Below are positions 47,558-64,000 of a DNA stretch of 64,000 bases, in pieces. The notes under the pieces are model-generated. The model had not been told where the DNA came from, searched no databases, and saw only the letters and a list, made by a program, of their open reading frames with translations. Positions within the stretch are counted from its first letter, which is position 1. Every line of letters starts with the position of its first letter. The position numbers were made by a program, and so were the translations under genes. Source of the DNA: Salminus brasiliensis (lineage: Eukaryota; Chordata; Actinopteri; Characiformes; Bryconidae); assembly GCF_030463535.1 (NCBI RefSeq), contig NC_132883.1, positions 33,211,873 through 33,275,872 of the forward strand, written 5' to 3'.

Positions 47558-48590
47558 ATGTGAAAAAGTTAGGACACCCCATGAAAACATTTTTTCTTTT
47601 GTAATATATTTAATATATGGACATTTGATCTTAATGTAACCAACATAACTTTACTTAATTTAACCAAATAATTTGTAAAATGTAATGTTCTTATGAGGTA
47701 AAAGTTAGGACACCCTATGCCCTAAATAGCTTGTATTTTCTCCTTTGGCCATCATCTAGGAGAATGTTTTTCCACACTCCTCCATGCAGATTTCTTTCAG
47801 CTGTGTGACGTTTCAGCTTTAGTTTTTAGACCAATGGTCTCACGTTTTCCTTAAGCATTTCTCTGTATTCCCTGAACTCTTTGTGGATTCTATGTTGGAG
47901 AGTTATCCAGTTCAGAAAAATCCTAAACCATGACATTTCCACCTCCATGCTTCACAGTTAATTTGTGTTCTTTTGCTCAAATGATGTGTCTGGTTAATGC
48001 CAAACATGTCCTCTGTTACTGTATTCAGATAATTCAACTTTGAATTTATTTGTCCAAAGCACGTTGTTCCAGATGTCTTGGTCTAGGAGTTCTCTGGTAA
48101 ACCTAAGTCTTCCTCTCATATTGTTAATGGCATAGGTTTTATTCTTCTTGCACACCTCTCATGAAAATCAAACGTGGGTGGTGTCTTTCTAAAGGTAGAT
48201 GCTGTATTTTGACTTCAGCTGTGGCAAGAGTCTGCTGTTGGACTGAACTTGATAGGATGGCCATGACCAGGCCATGTTGGCAGCTTTTGCACTTGAAAAT
48301 GATCTAGCAGACAGTGGAACAGCTGATTTCTAAATGTTCTGAGATATTTTTAAATCCCTCATTAGACTCATATGCAACCTTAATTCAGAAGGCCATAATA
48401 ATAATGCTCACTTAACTCAATAAACTCAATAAACTATAAACCAAAGTAAATGTTTGAGGTTTAAGTAAGACAGGCTCCCCCACAATCACATCTAATGATA
48501 TTGTATTACTTTCATTCCCTAAATTGTTGAGGTGAAGATCAAATGTCCATACATTTAAATATATTGAAAAAGGTTTTCTAAACCATATTT
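47558..48590 (-). mobile_element. Decayed Tc1-like transposon (family G)
   Basis: The left end starts ATGTGAAAAAGTTAGGACACC with an inner word ATGGACATTTGATC. The right side keeps the inverted inner part (GATCAAATGTCCATACATTT) but the outermost end is lost. The interior is a heavily mutated complement of a transposase gene (for example GCACGTTGTTCCAGATGTCT). Confidence 0.75.
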
Positions 48591-49454
48591 AATAGCATTT
48601 AACTACTTTAAGGTATACCAGCCTTAACAGTCAGCCTTCTTTTTAAAATGTCAGCCTACCTGTTCACCACCCCAGTTTGTTTTCCACAGCAAGCATGTTT
48701 AAAACAGACACTGACCAATCTACATGTATTGCAGAATTATTGCAGTTGCTAAATGGCATTATGGATGTAAATGCAGATATATTATTAATTTACTGTGTCA
48801 TTTTTTAAGCACTGGTTAAGCATAGTCTTTAGTTTATCAGTATGAAAAGCTTTTACTGGGTAATCTTTTTCCTTTTCCCAGAAAACTAGCTTAGTGTATA
48901 ATGTAGAATAATGATATGAGGCATTATGAAATTACACATTTTTCTGTTACATTCCAGCATCTTAAAATTAACACCAACCGATGTTGAAAGCTTATAATGA
49001 CTGTTCACAATCTGTACACGCAAAGATTATGGATTCCATCCAAGTTCTGAACTTCTATCAACTGAATTGTTATATCATGATTTTTGTGTTCCAAAAGAAG
49101 TAGGCTGTTTTGTTCACTTAAAAATATTTCTAACCATTCACTAAAAAATGTTGTAAAGAAAAATATGAATGTATAAGCTTTTGCCCATGGACTTCTGGCT
49201 TCTCTGAAGAAGACACAACTTTTGCTTATAATCTCACCCAAGAAAGATGCAAACATGCCAGAATCCAGAACAAACCCCTAGACATACAACATAACACAAG
49301 AGTGAAATTATACATGTCGCCAAACAATGACCTTCTCTTTGTGCAACATACATTTTAAGCCTTAAAGAGGTGTTTTATATACAACATCTGAATTTCATTT
49401 GGGAGAGAGTAAATGGAGCACTGCCATTCAGAAACTGGACTGAGGCTGCCTACC

Positions 49455-49540
49455 TTCCCCTTCGGCTCATTAGACAGCAGGGTATAAAGCTCAAATAAAG
49501 TTTGCTTTCTTTTCTCGGGTAATATATGAATGTCCAAAAC
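49455..49540 (-). other. Exon-like open segment, unassigned
   Basis: On the minus strand an acceptor-like GCTTCAG precedes an open frame containing DIHILPEKRKQTLFELYTLL and SNEPKGK, followed by a donor-like GTAGGC after AAG. The peptide has the amphipathic look of real coding sequence, but no partner exon or family was recognised. It may be a relic exon or chance. Confidence 0.15.
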
Positions 49541-50290
49541 TGAAGCAATCTATTTCCATGTGATTTTTCTTTCCTTTGGAAAAGCTGAAACACTCATGGG
49601 GTTTCAGGAAAAAACACCCTCAGGTTTCCCTGCCTGTGTAAATGTAGCCTATGCTGCTGGGCTAAAACTAGTTTTGCTTGAATTTGGTTAAAGGAAGCTG
49701 GTCCTAAATTAGAAGCTGCAACTTCTGTCTAGCGGCAGACTGACATCCTCTGCAGAAAATCCAGAGACTCTGGTAAAGCTGTCCTTTAGTGGTAGGGAAC
49801 AGCATGACATCTTTGTATTACAATGACTTTTTTATTTATTATTTTTAGTGCTGCTTTGCATTATTGAATGGGGTTTATCAGAGGACATTCTATCATTATT
49901 GCTACTTTTCAGAGACTGGATGATTTTTTCCTCCATGCACACAATACAGGTGGGGTATGTGACTAAGGAGGAGACATTCTCACTTATCTTCATTCCACTC
50001 TCATTACTATTAATACATATTATTGTCCTCTGATTTTAAAGTGATGTCATTTATGAGATCAAGTAATTAGTCATCCAGTAATTAATTTTGTTTTTGAGTT
50101 TGGAAGACAAAGGGGTCATTTTGTCCTCTGGTAAACCCTGTATAAATGTAACTGATATACAAAAATATATTTAAATAAATTATAATGATGATCAAAAATA
50201 AAATCTGTACTAGACCTCACTAAGTTGTGTTTTCTGCTTGTGTTAATTGCACTTTAATACACATTGTTTAACACAATATGTCTTTAAAAT

Positions 50291-51284
<994 letters not shown>

Positions 51285-51449
51285 AGGTGGTCAGGGGTTT
51301 TAAGCATGCTGCCAGTAAATAGGGAACGGCAGGCACACAAAGCAAGCAACACTTCAGTTTGAAATGACTAGCTTTACTTGGTTCACCAGCTTCGCTGGAA
51401 CAATTATTGTCTCAGTCTTGCTGTAATGTAGTTCATTCCAAGGCAGGTT

Positions 51450-51540
51450 TGAAATAGGGGTGAACTGATCTAATACTCAGTATCTGTATCGGGCAGATAC
51501 TAGCCAAAATCATTGGATTAGATATCAGAAGAAAAATGCA
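51450..51540. mobile_element. Short hAT-like repeat fragment
   Basis: AGGGGTGAACTGATCTAATA followed by GTATCTGTATCGGGCAGATA resembles the ends of fish hAT-type repeats and the piece near 12285. Confidence 0.3.
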
Positions 51541-52789
51541 TGGTTCAAGCCTACGTGTCAATATTCTATGCTTCATAACTCATCACTTACAGATAACTTG
51601 CAGTGTAATGTACAGATGACAAGATACATAAGACCTACCCTATCTAACCATAGTGGTGCCATTAACCTATCATCAAGTATCAGTGCAGCTCGAAAAAATC
51701 AATGAGGTTAAGAGCAGCGTTTAGCACCATGAGGGGAGGAGCAGTGGGCAGTTTTAAACAAAAATGATACAGCATGAATTTGTGAATGTTTTTGAAAGAA
51801 AAAGCAAGGAAAATATTGCAAAACATACAGACCAAGGGCTGATTTCTCAGACAAGTATTACACCTAGTGTTGTGCTTGGACAGAGCATTTGGATTCTCTA
51901 ATGAAATGAACACAACTCAAACAACTGTGCAATTAGAATATCCTGTCCTCTAATTGTATTTTCAGGCTTATTAATCAATTGTGCATGATTCTTCTGTCTG
52001 ATGTTTATATATCCTTTCATATTTTTGCTTGCCATCCTTTTACTTTTTTACCATAAACTGTTCCAAGTTTTGTTTTGTTTTTTCAGTAAACTGATTCTTC
52101 TCATAACATGTTCAAAATAAGAAAGCTTCAGTTTGGTTATGTGGGCTTTCAGTGAGAGACGATGATTTATTTGATCAAGGGCACTGGAAAATCGCTGGTT
52201 TATTCAAATAAAACATGAAATACAACTATTAAGATAAATAAAATTATCCAGGGCATCAAAACTGAAAAGGCAAATATTGAGACTCCTATATTTTGTAAAT
52301 GAGTGTTATTAAAACTCAGCACAATGTCAGACTTTATTGAGATCTGTACTACAATTCAAAAGTAGACACATAGGATTACTGAGGTATTTGTCTCTGAGAC
52401 ACATTTGAGCAGCAGTAGACTTATCCAATGACACAGGTCATCTAGGAGTAAGCTAAGCATGGGAAAGCAGCTTTTAGCTTCGATGCTGTAAAGACCTGAC
52501 TCCCAGAAGATGTGCCCCAAATGTAGCAGATTGTAATCCAGGTAAAAAAAAAAACATATCTATTTTACATGGGTCTCGCACTTTATTGTCTCTGTATTGT
52601 TTTATAGCACTATATTTATTAGCCTATTTTATTTTATTTTCCTTTTCTTTTTTGATCTCCTGTTTATATTTGTCCTTGGTTCCCTGTTCTTTTGTGCTGC
52701 TTTATTATTGTTATTCTTGTTATACTCAACAACTCAAAAAACATGTTTTTTTTTTTTAAGTCCTTCTGTTTGATACAGGCCAGTTTAAT

Positions 52790-53290
52790 ACTACACAGAT
52801 TAATATTGAAAACTGACTCATCAGTGCCATCTACCGGTGACAAACCCTCCCTGCATTAGAAGAAGAAGCTGCAAGAAGCTAACATCAGACTCCTCGCAGC
52901 TCAGAATGATAAGTATTTATGTTTTCAAGTAAGAAGAAAACAGTTAGCGACCCTCTGCTCTTTATCTTGCTCGGTTTAAGTATCTTTTTGGAATATTCAG
53001 GCCTTTTTCAGCATTAGCTCTCGGGGAACGGGCCTTAACCTGGGCCTATAAAGGGGCTACCCTTTTCCCAGGGTTAGGGTGTCACTAGCGACGCCTGACC
53101 GCGATGGAGATCGCAAACTCATATTGATCCACGGCGAGCAGCTGTTATAAAGGTAGCTTAAGCCTCTAGATCATTTATTCATGTTGGTTATAATGCTACT
53201 TTGATATAAAAAGCTACTTTTTGGTGCTTGTGCATATACAGGAGGTATCCGGAGTGCCCACCAATCCACACACTGAAGTAAGTTTTACTT
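52790..53290 (+). other. Exon-like GC-richer segment with splice-donor motifs, unassigned
   Basis: Less AT-rich than the surroundings. Possible first-exon features: GAAGAAGAAGC-type leader, donor-like GTAAGAAG near 52929, and a second donor-like GTAAGTTTT near 53278. The word CCATCTACCGGTGAC recurs in a related form near 55312. No ORF of note. It could be a lncRNA start, an old retrogene leader, or a repeat. Confidence 0.2.
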
Positions 53291-53473
53291 TTCTGTGGGC
53301 TGCCCAGATCTAAAATCTTGTGATTTAACACACATTGCTGATTTGTTAATGACAGATGTGCTAGGAGAATGAAAGCAAATTAGCCTCTGTTAGCCTACAG
53401 AGATAGGCGTACAGTTCCCCCTAAATTTCCCCCTTTCCCCCAGTTTCTTCTATGTTTGCATATAGAAGATATA

Positions 53474-55052
53474 TAGTGCCTTGCAAAAGTATATTACTTT
53501 TCAACCTTTTGCCACATTTCAGGCTTCAAACATAAAGATATGAAATTTGAATCGTGAAGTGGAACGAAATTTATTGGATATTTTAAACTTTTTTAAGAAA
53601 AAAAAAACTGAAAAGTGGGGCGTGCAATATTATTTGGCCCCCTTGCGTTAATACTTTGTAGCGCCACCTTTTGCTGCGATTACAGCTGCAAGTCGCTTGG
53701 GGTATGTCTATCAGTTTTGCACATTGAGAGACTGAAATTATTGCCCATTCTTCCTTGCAAAACAGCTCGAGCCCAGTTAGGTTGGATGGAGAGCGTTTGT
53801 GGACAGCAGTTTTCAGCTCTTTCCACAGATTCTCGATTGGATTCAGGTCTGGACTTTGACTTGGCCATTCTAACACCTGGATATGTTTATTTGTGAACCA
53901 TTCCATTGTAGATTTTGCTTTATGTTTTGGATCATTGTCTTGTCGGAAGATAAATCTCTGCCCCACTCTCAGGTCTTTTGCAGACTCCAACAGACTCTGG
54001 TTTTCTTCCAGAATGGTCCGGTGTTTGGCTCCATCCATCTTCCAATCAATTTTAACCATCTTCCCTGTCCCTGCTGAAGAAAAGCAGGCCCAAACCACGA
54101 TGCTGCCACCACCATGTTTGACAGTGGGGATGGTGTGCTCAGGGTGATGAGCTGTGTTGCATTTACGCCAAACATAACGTTTTGCATTGTGGCCAAAAAG
54201 TTTGATTTTGGTGTCATCTGACCAGAGCACCTTCTTCCACATGTTTGGTGTCTCCCAGGTGGCTTGTGGCAAACTTTAAACAAGACTTTTTATGGATATC
54301 TTTGAGAAATGGCTTTCTTCTTGCCACTCTTCCATAAAGGCCAGATTTGCGCAGTGTACAACTGATTGTTGTCTTATGGACAGAGTCTCCCACCTCAGCT
54401 GTAGATCTCTGCAGTTCATCCAGAGTGATTATGGGCCTCTTGGCTGCATCTCTGATCAGTCTTCTCCTTGTTTGAGCTGAAAGTTTAGAGGGACAACTGG
54501 GTCTTGGTAGATTTGCAGCGGTCTGATACTGCTTCCATTTCAATATGATTGCTTGCACAGTGCTCCTTGAGATGTTTAAAGCTTGGGAAATCTTTTTGTA
54601 TCCAAATCCGACTTTAAACTTCTCCACAACAGTATCTCGGACCTGCCTGGTGTGTTCCTTGGTCTTCATGATGCTCTATGCGCTTTAAACTCTTTTAACT
54701 CTAAGACTATCACAGAGCAGGTGCATTTATACGGAGACTTGATTACACACAGGTGGATTCTATTTATCATCATCAGTCATTTAGGTCAACATTGGATCAT
54801 TCAGAGATCCTCACTGAACGTCTGGAGCGTTTGCTGCACTGAAAGTGAAGGGGCCGAATAATATTGCACACCCCACTTTTCAGTTTTTTATTTCTAAACA
54901 AAGTTTAAAATATCCAATAAATTTCATTCCACTTCACGAGTGTATCCCACTTGTTGATTCTTCACAAAAAATTACAATTTCATATCTTTATGTTTGAAGC
55001 CTGAAATGTGGCGAAAGGTTGAAAAGTTCAAGGGGGCCGAATACTTTACTGT
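53474..55052 (-). mobile_element. Near-complete Tc1-like transposon (family H) with both inverted repeats
   Basis: About 1.58 kb, bounded by TA-type sites. The left repeat starts AGTGCCTTGCAAAAGTAT and includes GCCACATTTCAGGCTTCAAA. The right repeat mirrors it (TTTGAAGCCTGAAATGTGGC) and ends GGGGGCCGAATACTTTACTG. The repeats are about 200 nt each. It carries a single minus-strand transposase gene, described separately. This is the best preserved mobile element in the window. Confidence 0.9.
53583..54669 (-). pseudogene. Tc1 transposase gene, broken by one frameshift
   Basis: DD34E-type transposase, which cuts and pastes the element at TA sites. The first frame (54669-54214) encodes the bipartite helix-turn-helix part: EHTRQVRDTVVEKFKVG, KKISQALNISRSTV, PRPSCPSKLS, GLYGRVARRKPFL. 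The second frame (to 53583) carries the catalytic core: VLWSDDTKIKLFG (first Asp), [26 protein letters not shown] (second Asp), [14 protein letters not shown] (Glu). The frames overlap at 54214-54272, and the protein sense switches from one to the other near 54260-54275, so a single small indel accounts for the break. The normal C-terminus is followed by extra residues read from the left inverted repeat. Confidence 0.88.
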
Positions 55053-55170
55053 ATGTCTGTATGTCACGTTGAAATGTTTCAGATCAGGCAGCTAATTTAA
55101 TGTAAGATAAAGACAACAGGAGTAAACACTCAATGACAGCTTTTAAAATGATCACTCCATTTATTAAAGA

Positions 55171-55425
55171 TTAAGATTTATTCAGAACCATATGTGAAGT
55201 GGGGTGGCTTATGTCGCTAATAAAGTTAATAAAAATTTCAAAAATGACCTTTGTGTCATCCCCCCTGACTCTGACTGGACTGGCAAAACCATTGCCCGTT
55301 ATTGGGGGATATCGCCATCTATGGATCTGTCCTGTCACGAGAGTTGTGTTATGGGTTGTCAGAGACGTTTTAGACCGTTTTAAACATTCTTTGTCATCTG
55401 GTGTTCTCTTTCTCTTCCTTGCCAC
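55171..55425 (-). other. Unassigned 84-codon ORF with a basic N-terminus
   Basis: Starts MARKRKRTPDDKECLKRSK and continues with HRWRYPPITGNGF and SPVRVRGDDTKV. The lysine/arginine-rich start looks like a nuclear localisation signal, as in many transposon-encoded or regulatory proteins. No family recognised. It lies just right of the family H Tc1 element and may be the end of an older element that the Tc1 landed beside. Confidence 0.2.
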
Positions 55426-55459
55426 CTGCGGCGTGAACCTGAATTTAATGTACTAATGA

Positions 55460-56540
55460 AGGAAGAGCTTGTGCAGCTGAATTCCTAGAATTTTCCACTA
55501 ATGATTGAATATATTGTCATAGAACATATTTTCCAAAACCGGGTAATCCTGGGCAAGAAGCATTTAAACCAAACATAATTCATCCTGTAATTAAATTATG
55601 AATTCTGAAAGTTTTTAAATTTAATATTTAAGTGAACAAGCAACTACTAACATTTTGACCACCAATGTAGATAGACCTAAAATATAATACAGAAATTAAA
55701 GTTATTAGACTACAGAAATCTACAGTTATTTCCAGGTCTACTCAACTTTCTACAAATTTAAGACAACAGCTGAACAGGAAGTGTTTTTTGTATTGCAATA
55801 GCTCAGTAAATTAAACTAGAGCATTGATCACAAATCTTGTTTTTTTTTTTTTTAAATAGTTTTGAAATGTCCTATTAACAGATATTGCAATAGAAATAAA
55901 ATTCATCCCAGAAAACAGGTGTCTACCAACTCTTCCTATGCAGTTGCATTGTTGCGTCTGCAAACATTTACCAATCAATATCCCACTCAGTCAGCTGCAG
56001 AGGTAGTAGATTATGCAACTGGAATTATGGACCCCATATTGTAAGTGTATCATTAAACTCAGTTGAAGACTGTTCATTTAGAAAGGAGTTTGTATGAAAA
56101 AAAAAATAAAAATGTAATCACATATTAGATGTTCAGTGGATGTCAGTGAGATGTGTTAATGACGACACCAAGAGTGAGAAATGCAGTAAAAATCCAGTAA
56201 AAGTATTGATGCATTTAATTTTTCATTGGTTTATGAAAGCATGGGTCATGTGAATGAAGTTCTAAATTGAAATAGGATATTTTAACCTTTTATGCTGTTT
56301 TTTACTTTGACCAGTATGAACCAACAGGAATAACACAAAGTGACTAAGAATAATACTTTTAATAATTTTTTTTTTTTTTGCACAAAAAAGACGGTCGATG
56401 TTCAAGAACCGAGGAGTATTTAGAGACTGATATGCTGCTGAATATATGGTCTAATCTATAACCCAGAGACTATGTGGACATTGGAAAAGGTAAAGAAAAG
56501 CACATAAAACTCGTTGAGTTGTTTCAGCATTTCACATCAT
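55460..56540. other. AT-rich interval between the unassigned ORF and the pcbp2 3' region
   Basis: Poly-T run at 55840-55852, poly-A/T stretches, no recognisable coding sequence or repeat family. Confidence 0.4.
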
Positions 56541-56549
56541 TTTAATTTG

Positions 56550-57570
56550 CATTTATAATTCTTCATTCCTGTTGCACTTCAAATCTACAATATTCTGAAA
56601 ACGTGCACAAAAAAGGTTTTAGGTTCTCCTTTACAAAATAAAAATTTAACCAAGCAAATAGAGAAAAGAGGAAACTAGTGTTACTTCTAGAATGATCCTT
56701 CTAGTTGATTAAATCAGTCGCACCATATAAACAATGAGTCAGTTTGGAATCCTTTGCAGGCTCCCCACCCCAATAGGTTAAAAAAAATATTCTCTCTGTT
56801 TAAAAGAAATATTTTCAACTCATTATTATATCAGTAATATTTATCAATTTATCAGAAACGTCCAAGACACTCTTGCCCATCCCTTTATCAAAATGGCCTT
56901 CAACATATGGGGGGGGAGAAAATGTAAAACAAACAAGAATGACAAAATATCTGACCCAATAAAACAAAACAAAAAAACAATCACTGCAGTCTTAAATCCA
57001 CTGAAATACCCCACAACTTGTGACAGATAACAAAAGGAGGAGGGGGAAACAGTCAGGTAACAGGCAATGAGTTTGCTCAAATTCATCCAAACCCAAAATA
57101 TTTTCTAGATATAAATTAAAATAAATAGACAAATTTGTATGATACAGGGAAAATTGTGAACTTACCATCTGTTACTATTTTTTTTTATTTTTTATTATGT
57201 GTTTTGTAAGAAAAATCTGACAACAACAAAAAAACGAAATCTATTTGTCTTCAGATTTTCCCCATTACTTTCAAATCTTGGTGTACAACAGGATATACAT
57301 TGAAAACCAAAAATGTTAAAAACTATAAGCAAAAAGGGATTTTAAAAACATGTTCATGAAATAAATAAATAAAATACCTATGCATATTTACTTCCAGAAA
57401 ATATATTCATGAAGCATATTTATGAAGCACAGCCTGGGTGGGTGAGGACAAAAGCTAGGTTGAGAATACTTGGTTGCCTTTTTTGCACAGAAAGTGAGTG
57501 TGTGCACGTGTTTGTGAGAAGTTGGGGGTGGGGGGGTAACTGGCTAATGGAGATGCGGCATATGAGAAGA
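56550..57570 (-). other. pcbp2: Probable 3' UTR of pcbp2
   Basis: The sequence directly downstream of the pcbp2 stop is AT-rich with several AATAAA-type words on the minus strand (for example near 57184-57200 and 57360-57372) and no competing ORF. PCBP2 mRNAs are known to have 3' UTRs of around a kilobase or more. The true end is not fixed. Confidence 0.4.
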
Positions 57571-61452
<3,882 letters not shown>

Positions 61453-61512
61453 CCCTGTGCTTTGGAGATCTACCTGGTTCCACTGTATACTCTTTGGTCA
61501 CCAATGTTAAAC
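61453..61512 (-). promoter_or_regulatory. pcbp2: 5' UTR part of the pcbp2 start-codon exon
   Basis: The exon has an acceptor (CTGTCAAAC on the plus strand, i.e. TTTGACAG) at 61513, so another noncoding exon lies upstream. The leader contains no ATG before the main start in this exon. Confidence 0.6.
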
Positions 61513-64000
61513 CTGTCAAACATAATGCAAATCTAAGATTACCACAATTTAAAATGCAAGTGTGGCAACACAACATTAAACCGTAAACAGTTCTGATAGT
61601 GGAAGTCTCAAGAACAAACTCCTAAAAATGAACAAACATTGAGTCAAGATATCAGAGTAAACAGGTAACATATCTCCGAATTAATCTGCATCAACAGTTC
61701 TACCACCACAGAATTCACACATGACTGAGGCAGTTTATTCGTTCAGTTTGCCATCATCTCAGAGCAGTAGAGAAGAAATGTTCAAACAGGTCCACATCAA
61801 ACTCCATTGTTTTTGCAGTCCCAGTAACAAATCAAACCTTGTGCAGAGTGTAAAGGTAATTTCAGCTAACTAGTTTCCATCAGTTGCAGTTACACAGATT
61901 AATATAATTCATAACCATCAGCAGTTTCAGTGCTCTTTTAAAGTGATTATGAAGACAGACCTAGAAACTAGATGCTGACTCCCAATAAAAGACATTCGAG
62001 GCACTACACATGAGCGCCATTTGCACAAGACAAGGGCATTCTTGGAAGGGCATTGCATCAATTATTTAAGGGTGTAAAGCCAGTACATTCGTAAGTAAAA
62101 ATTCCACAATAAAACCTTAAAATTTTGAGTAGATGCGCCTTGTCTGATGGAGTGCCGAGTTCTACATGGAGAACTACAAAATACCAACAAAATTAGATGG
62201 AAGCACACACCCACCCACAGCTGGGCAAGTCAAAGCAGCAAGCCAGGAACTTGGCAGCACCACAAGGCCACAATTACCCAGCAAAGCCAGGAGTTGACCA
62301 GGCAACCACTGCAGATTTAGTTATTTAATTATTTATTTTTAAATTAGGGGCACCTATTGAGGTCCACCTAAGTGGATACTTCTTGAGGAAAGCCCTTCAA
62401 AACAAGAAAATCTAGTTTGTGAAAACCTGACATACAGCATTTAGATAGAAATCAGTCAAGTGACAGGAGTCATGAACGTCTGTGGATAAGCCTAGACTTC
62501 CTAAAAAGCTGGGGCATTAACCAGAGATGGTCACATGGTCAAAAACCTCAATAAATAATTAACTTTATGTTGGTCATTGGGCTTTTGTGGCAAATGTAAT
62601 TCACCACATCCAGACGGAGCTGCCAATTTCCCAAAAAAGCAGTCCTCTACTTAGTTGGTGGAACAAACCAGAATTTGTCCAAACTGAAAAGACGAGGAAC
62701 CCAAAAATTCACTCTTAATTGCAGCACAATACCATCTTGTGACGCTAGCAATGGAGGGCACAAGCCACCTCTATGTTGCCACAGCACACCTCAGTCTGAC
62801 AGGGATGCATTGGTGGTCACCACTTCCTTGCATAAGTGAAAAGCGCCCAGCAGAACGCTTGGCTATTAGAAAGGTTCATTGTTCCCAGGGGCAGAGCACT
62901 GCTGTACAACTGCAATAAATAGCGTTTTCTGAACTGTGTAGCGAGCTCTTTGTGCAGCTGATGCCAGATGTAGCGATGTGTTATACAAAATCAAACTAAA
63001 AGCAAGAACAAGCCAGTCACACAAACAAGGAATAAAAGGTCTTCCAGTGCAAGGCAAGGCATCGCTCCATCAAGTCGAGTGTTAACACCAAAAACCAAGA
63101 AATATACAGAGATATACAGACCCTCCGAGACCACTGATAAACAAATATAAGCATGCAATAGGTCTATTCAGGCCTCCAAAATTCACAGCATTTGGTTGAC
63201 GTGCATATCTGGAGCAATTTACAATAGAATTGCGTTACACAGGTAGGCAACTATGGGGATAGGAGTCTTGCCCAAGGTCCCTTATTGATACATTGTGTGC
63301 TTACCAAACATTACATCAACCACACCTAAACCTCAACAGCCTAGGTTCTGCTCCTGACTACATCTGTGGAGAACAGATAGTAGATGGTATACAACTATTT
63401 TTATTAAAAGGCTCACTCCGGGGACTCTTCTTAAAAGACTCTCCGGGAACAAACAGGGAAGGCTTGTACTGTAGCACAGAACTTCACTTTCACCTCAAAC
63501 ACAAAGAAAAAAAAAGGTTCAATCTCCTTAACCTTTTAGGGAGGTGTCTGCTAAACCGCTACATACAAGAGAGAACAGTGTGCATTACTTTAAGAGCACA
63601 GAGACAGATAGCTGGCTCAAACTTTCTAGCGATAAAACAAACAAAAACCTAGAAGTAAGGCCACGTTGCATTTTCTGCCATTTTAAAACCAGCAAATAAA
63701 TAATTAAAAACAACATGCCTGAAACATACAAAGTGCAACAAAGCAATACTACGCCCCTGCCAGTTTACTATGCTTCGGTGTGGAGTTTAGAAACGGTGAC
63801 TTCAGTACTCGCAAAAAGAATCGTTCTTAGCCATCAAAATAGCGCTAGAAAAAGGTAAACGACTCGACATACGCTTCGTGTTCAGATGGCTAGCAAACGG
63901 CACGGAAGCGCGTGAATCACTGAAACTTGCGTCCTCGATGATGATGAATGCGCAATTAAATAAGTTATTATAAGCCAGCTAACTTCAGATGTCTGTATGC
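61513..64000. other. pcbp2 upstream intron and possible promoter side
   Basis: No coding exon recognised. The first noncoding exon of pcbp2 should lie here or beyond the right edge. CpG content rises a little in the last 200 nt (63780-63960), which may mark the promoter. Open frames such as 63293-63652 have no family resemblance. Confidence 0.35.

Overview
The window looks like nuclear DNA from a teleost fish. It is AT-rich, has GT-AG introns, CpG-rich promoters, (TA)n and (CA)n microsatellites, and many decayed Tc1-type transposons of fish character. I cannot name the species. No bacterial-type operon, CRISPR array, rRNA or tRNA gene was seen, and I found no new molecular system. The value is in the gene models and the transposon record.

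Four protein-coding genes can be rebuilt exon by exon. (1) Minus strand, from about 14.3 kb down past the left edge: a PCTAIRE-type cyclin-dependent kinase, cdk16-like. Its C-terminal third lies off the window, and it contains an easily missed 147-nt in-frame exon at 5959-6105. (2) Minus strand, 17.0-28.5 kb: aaas, encoding the nucleoporin aladin, with 16 coding exons and a predicted 512 aa. (3) Plus strand, about 28.9-44 kb: map3k12 (DLK), with 13 coding exons and a predicted 900 aa. (4) Minus strand, 57.6-61.5 kb: pcbp2, a three-KH poly(C)-binding protein, with 11 coding exons and a predicted 318 aa. In all four the exon phases join without a break, and the three complete genes sum to whole codons.

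Layout: aaas and map3k12 are head to head across a short GC-rich interval holding a perfect CRE palindrome. map3k12 and pcbp2 are tail to tail. From memory, human AAAS, PCBP2 and MAP3K12 all lie at 12q13.13, so the block fits conserved vertebrate linkage, while the PCTAIRE neighbour differs from the human arrangement.

The space between exons and genes holds at least nine Tc1-like copies: about 3.7, 7.5, 18.0, 19.9, 32.9, 38.9, 47.6, 50.3 and 53.5 kb. There are also MITE-like palindromes, a tRNA-SINE-like piece and a LINE-tail-like piece. The best preserved Tc1 copy (53474-55052) keeps both inverted repeats and a transposase broken mainly by one frameshift. The 44-56 kb interval has no gene I can support. 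It contains two weak exon-like or ORF signals, recorded below at low confidence.
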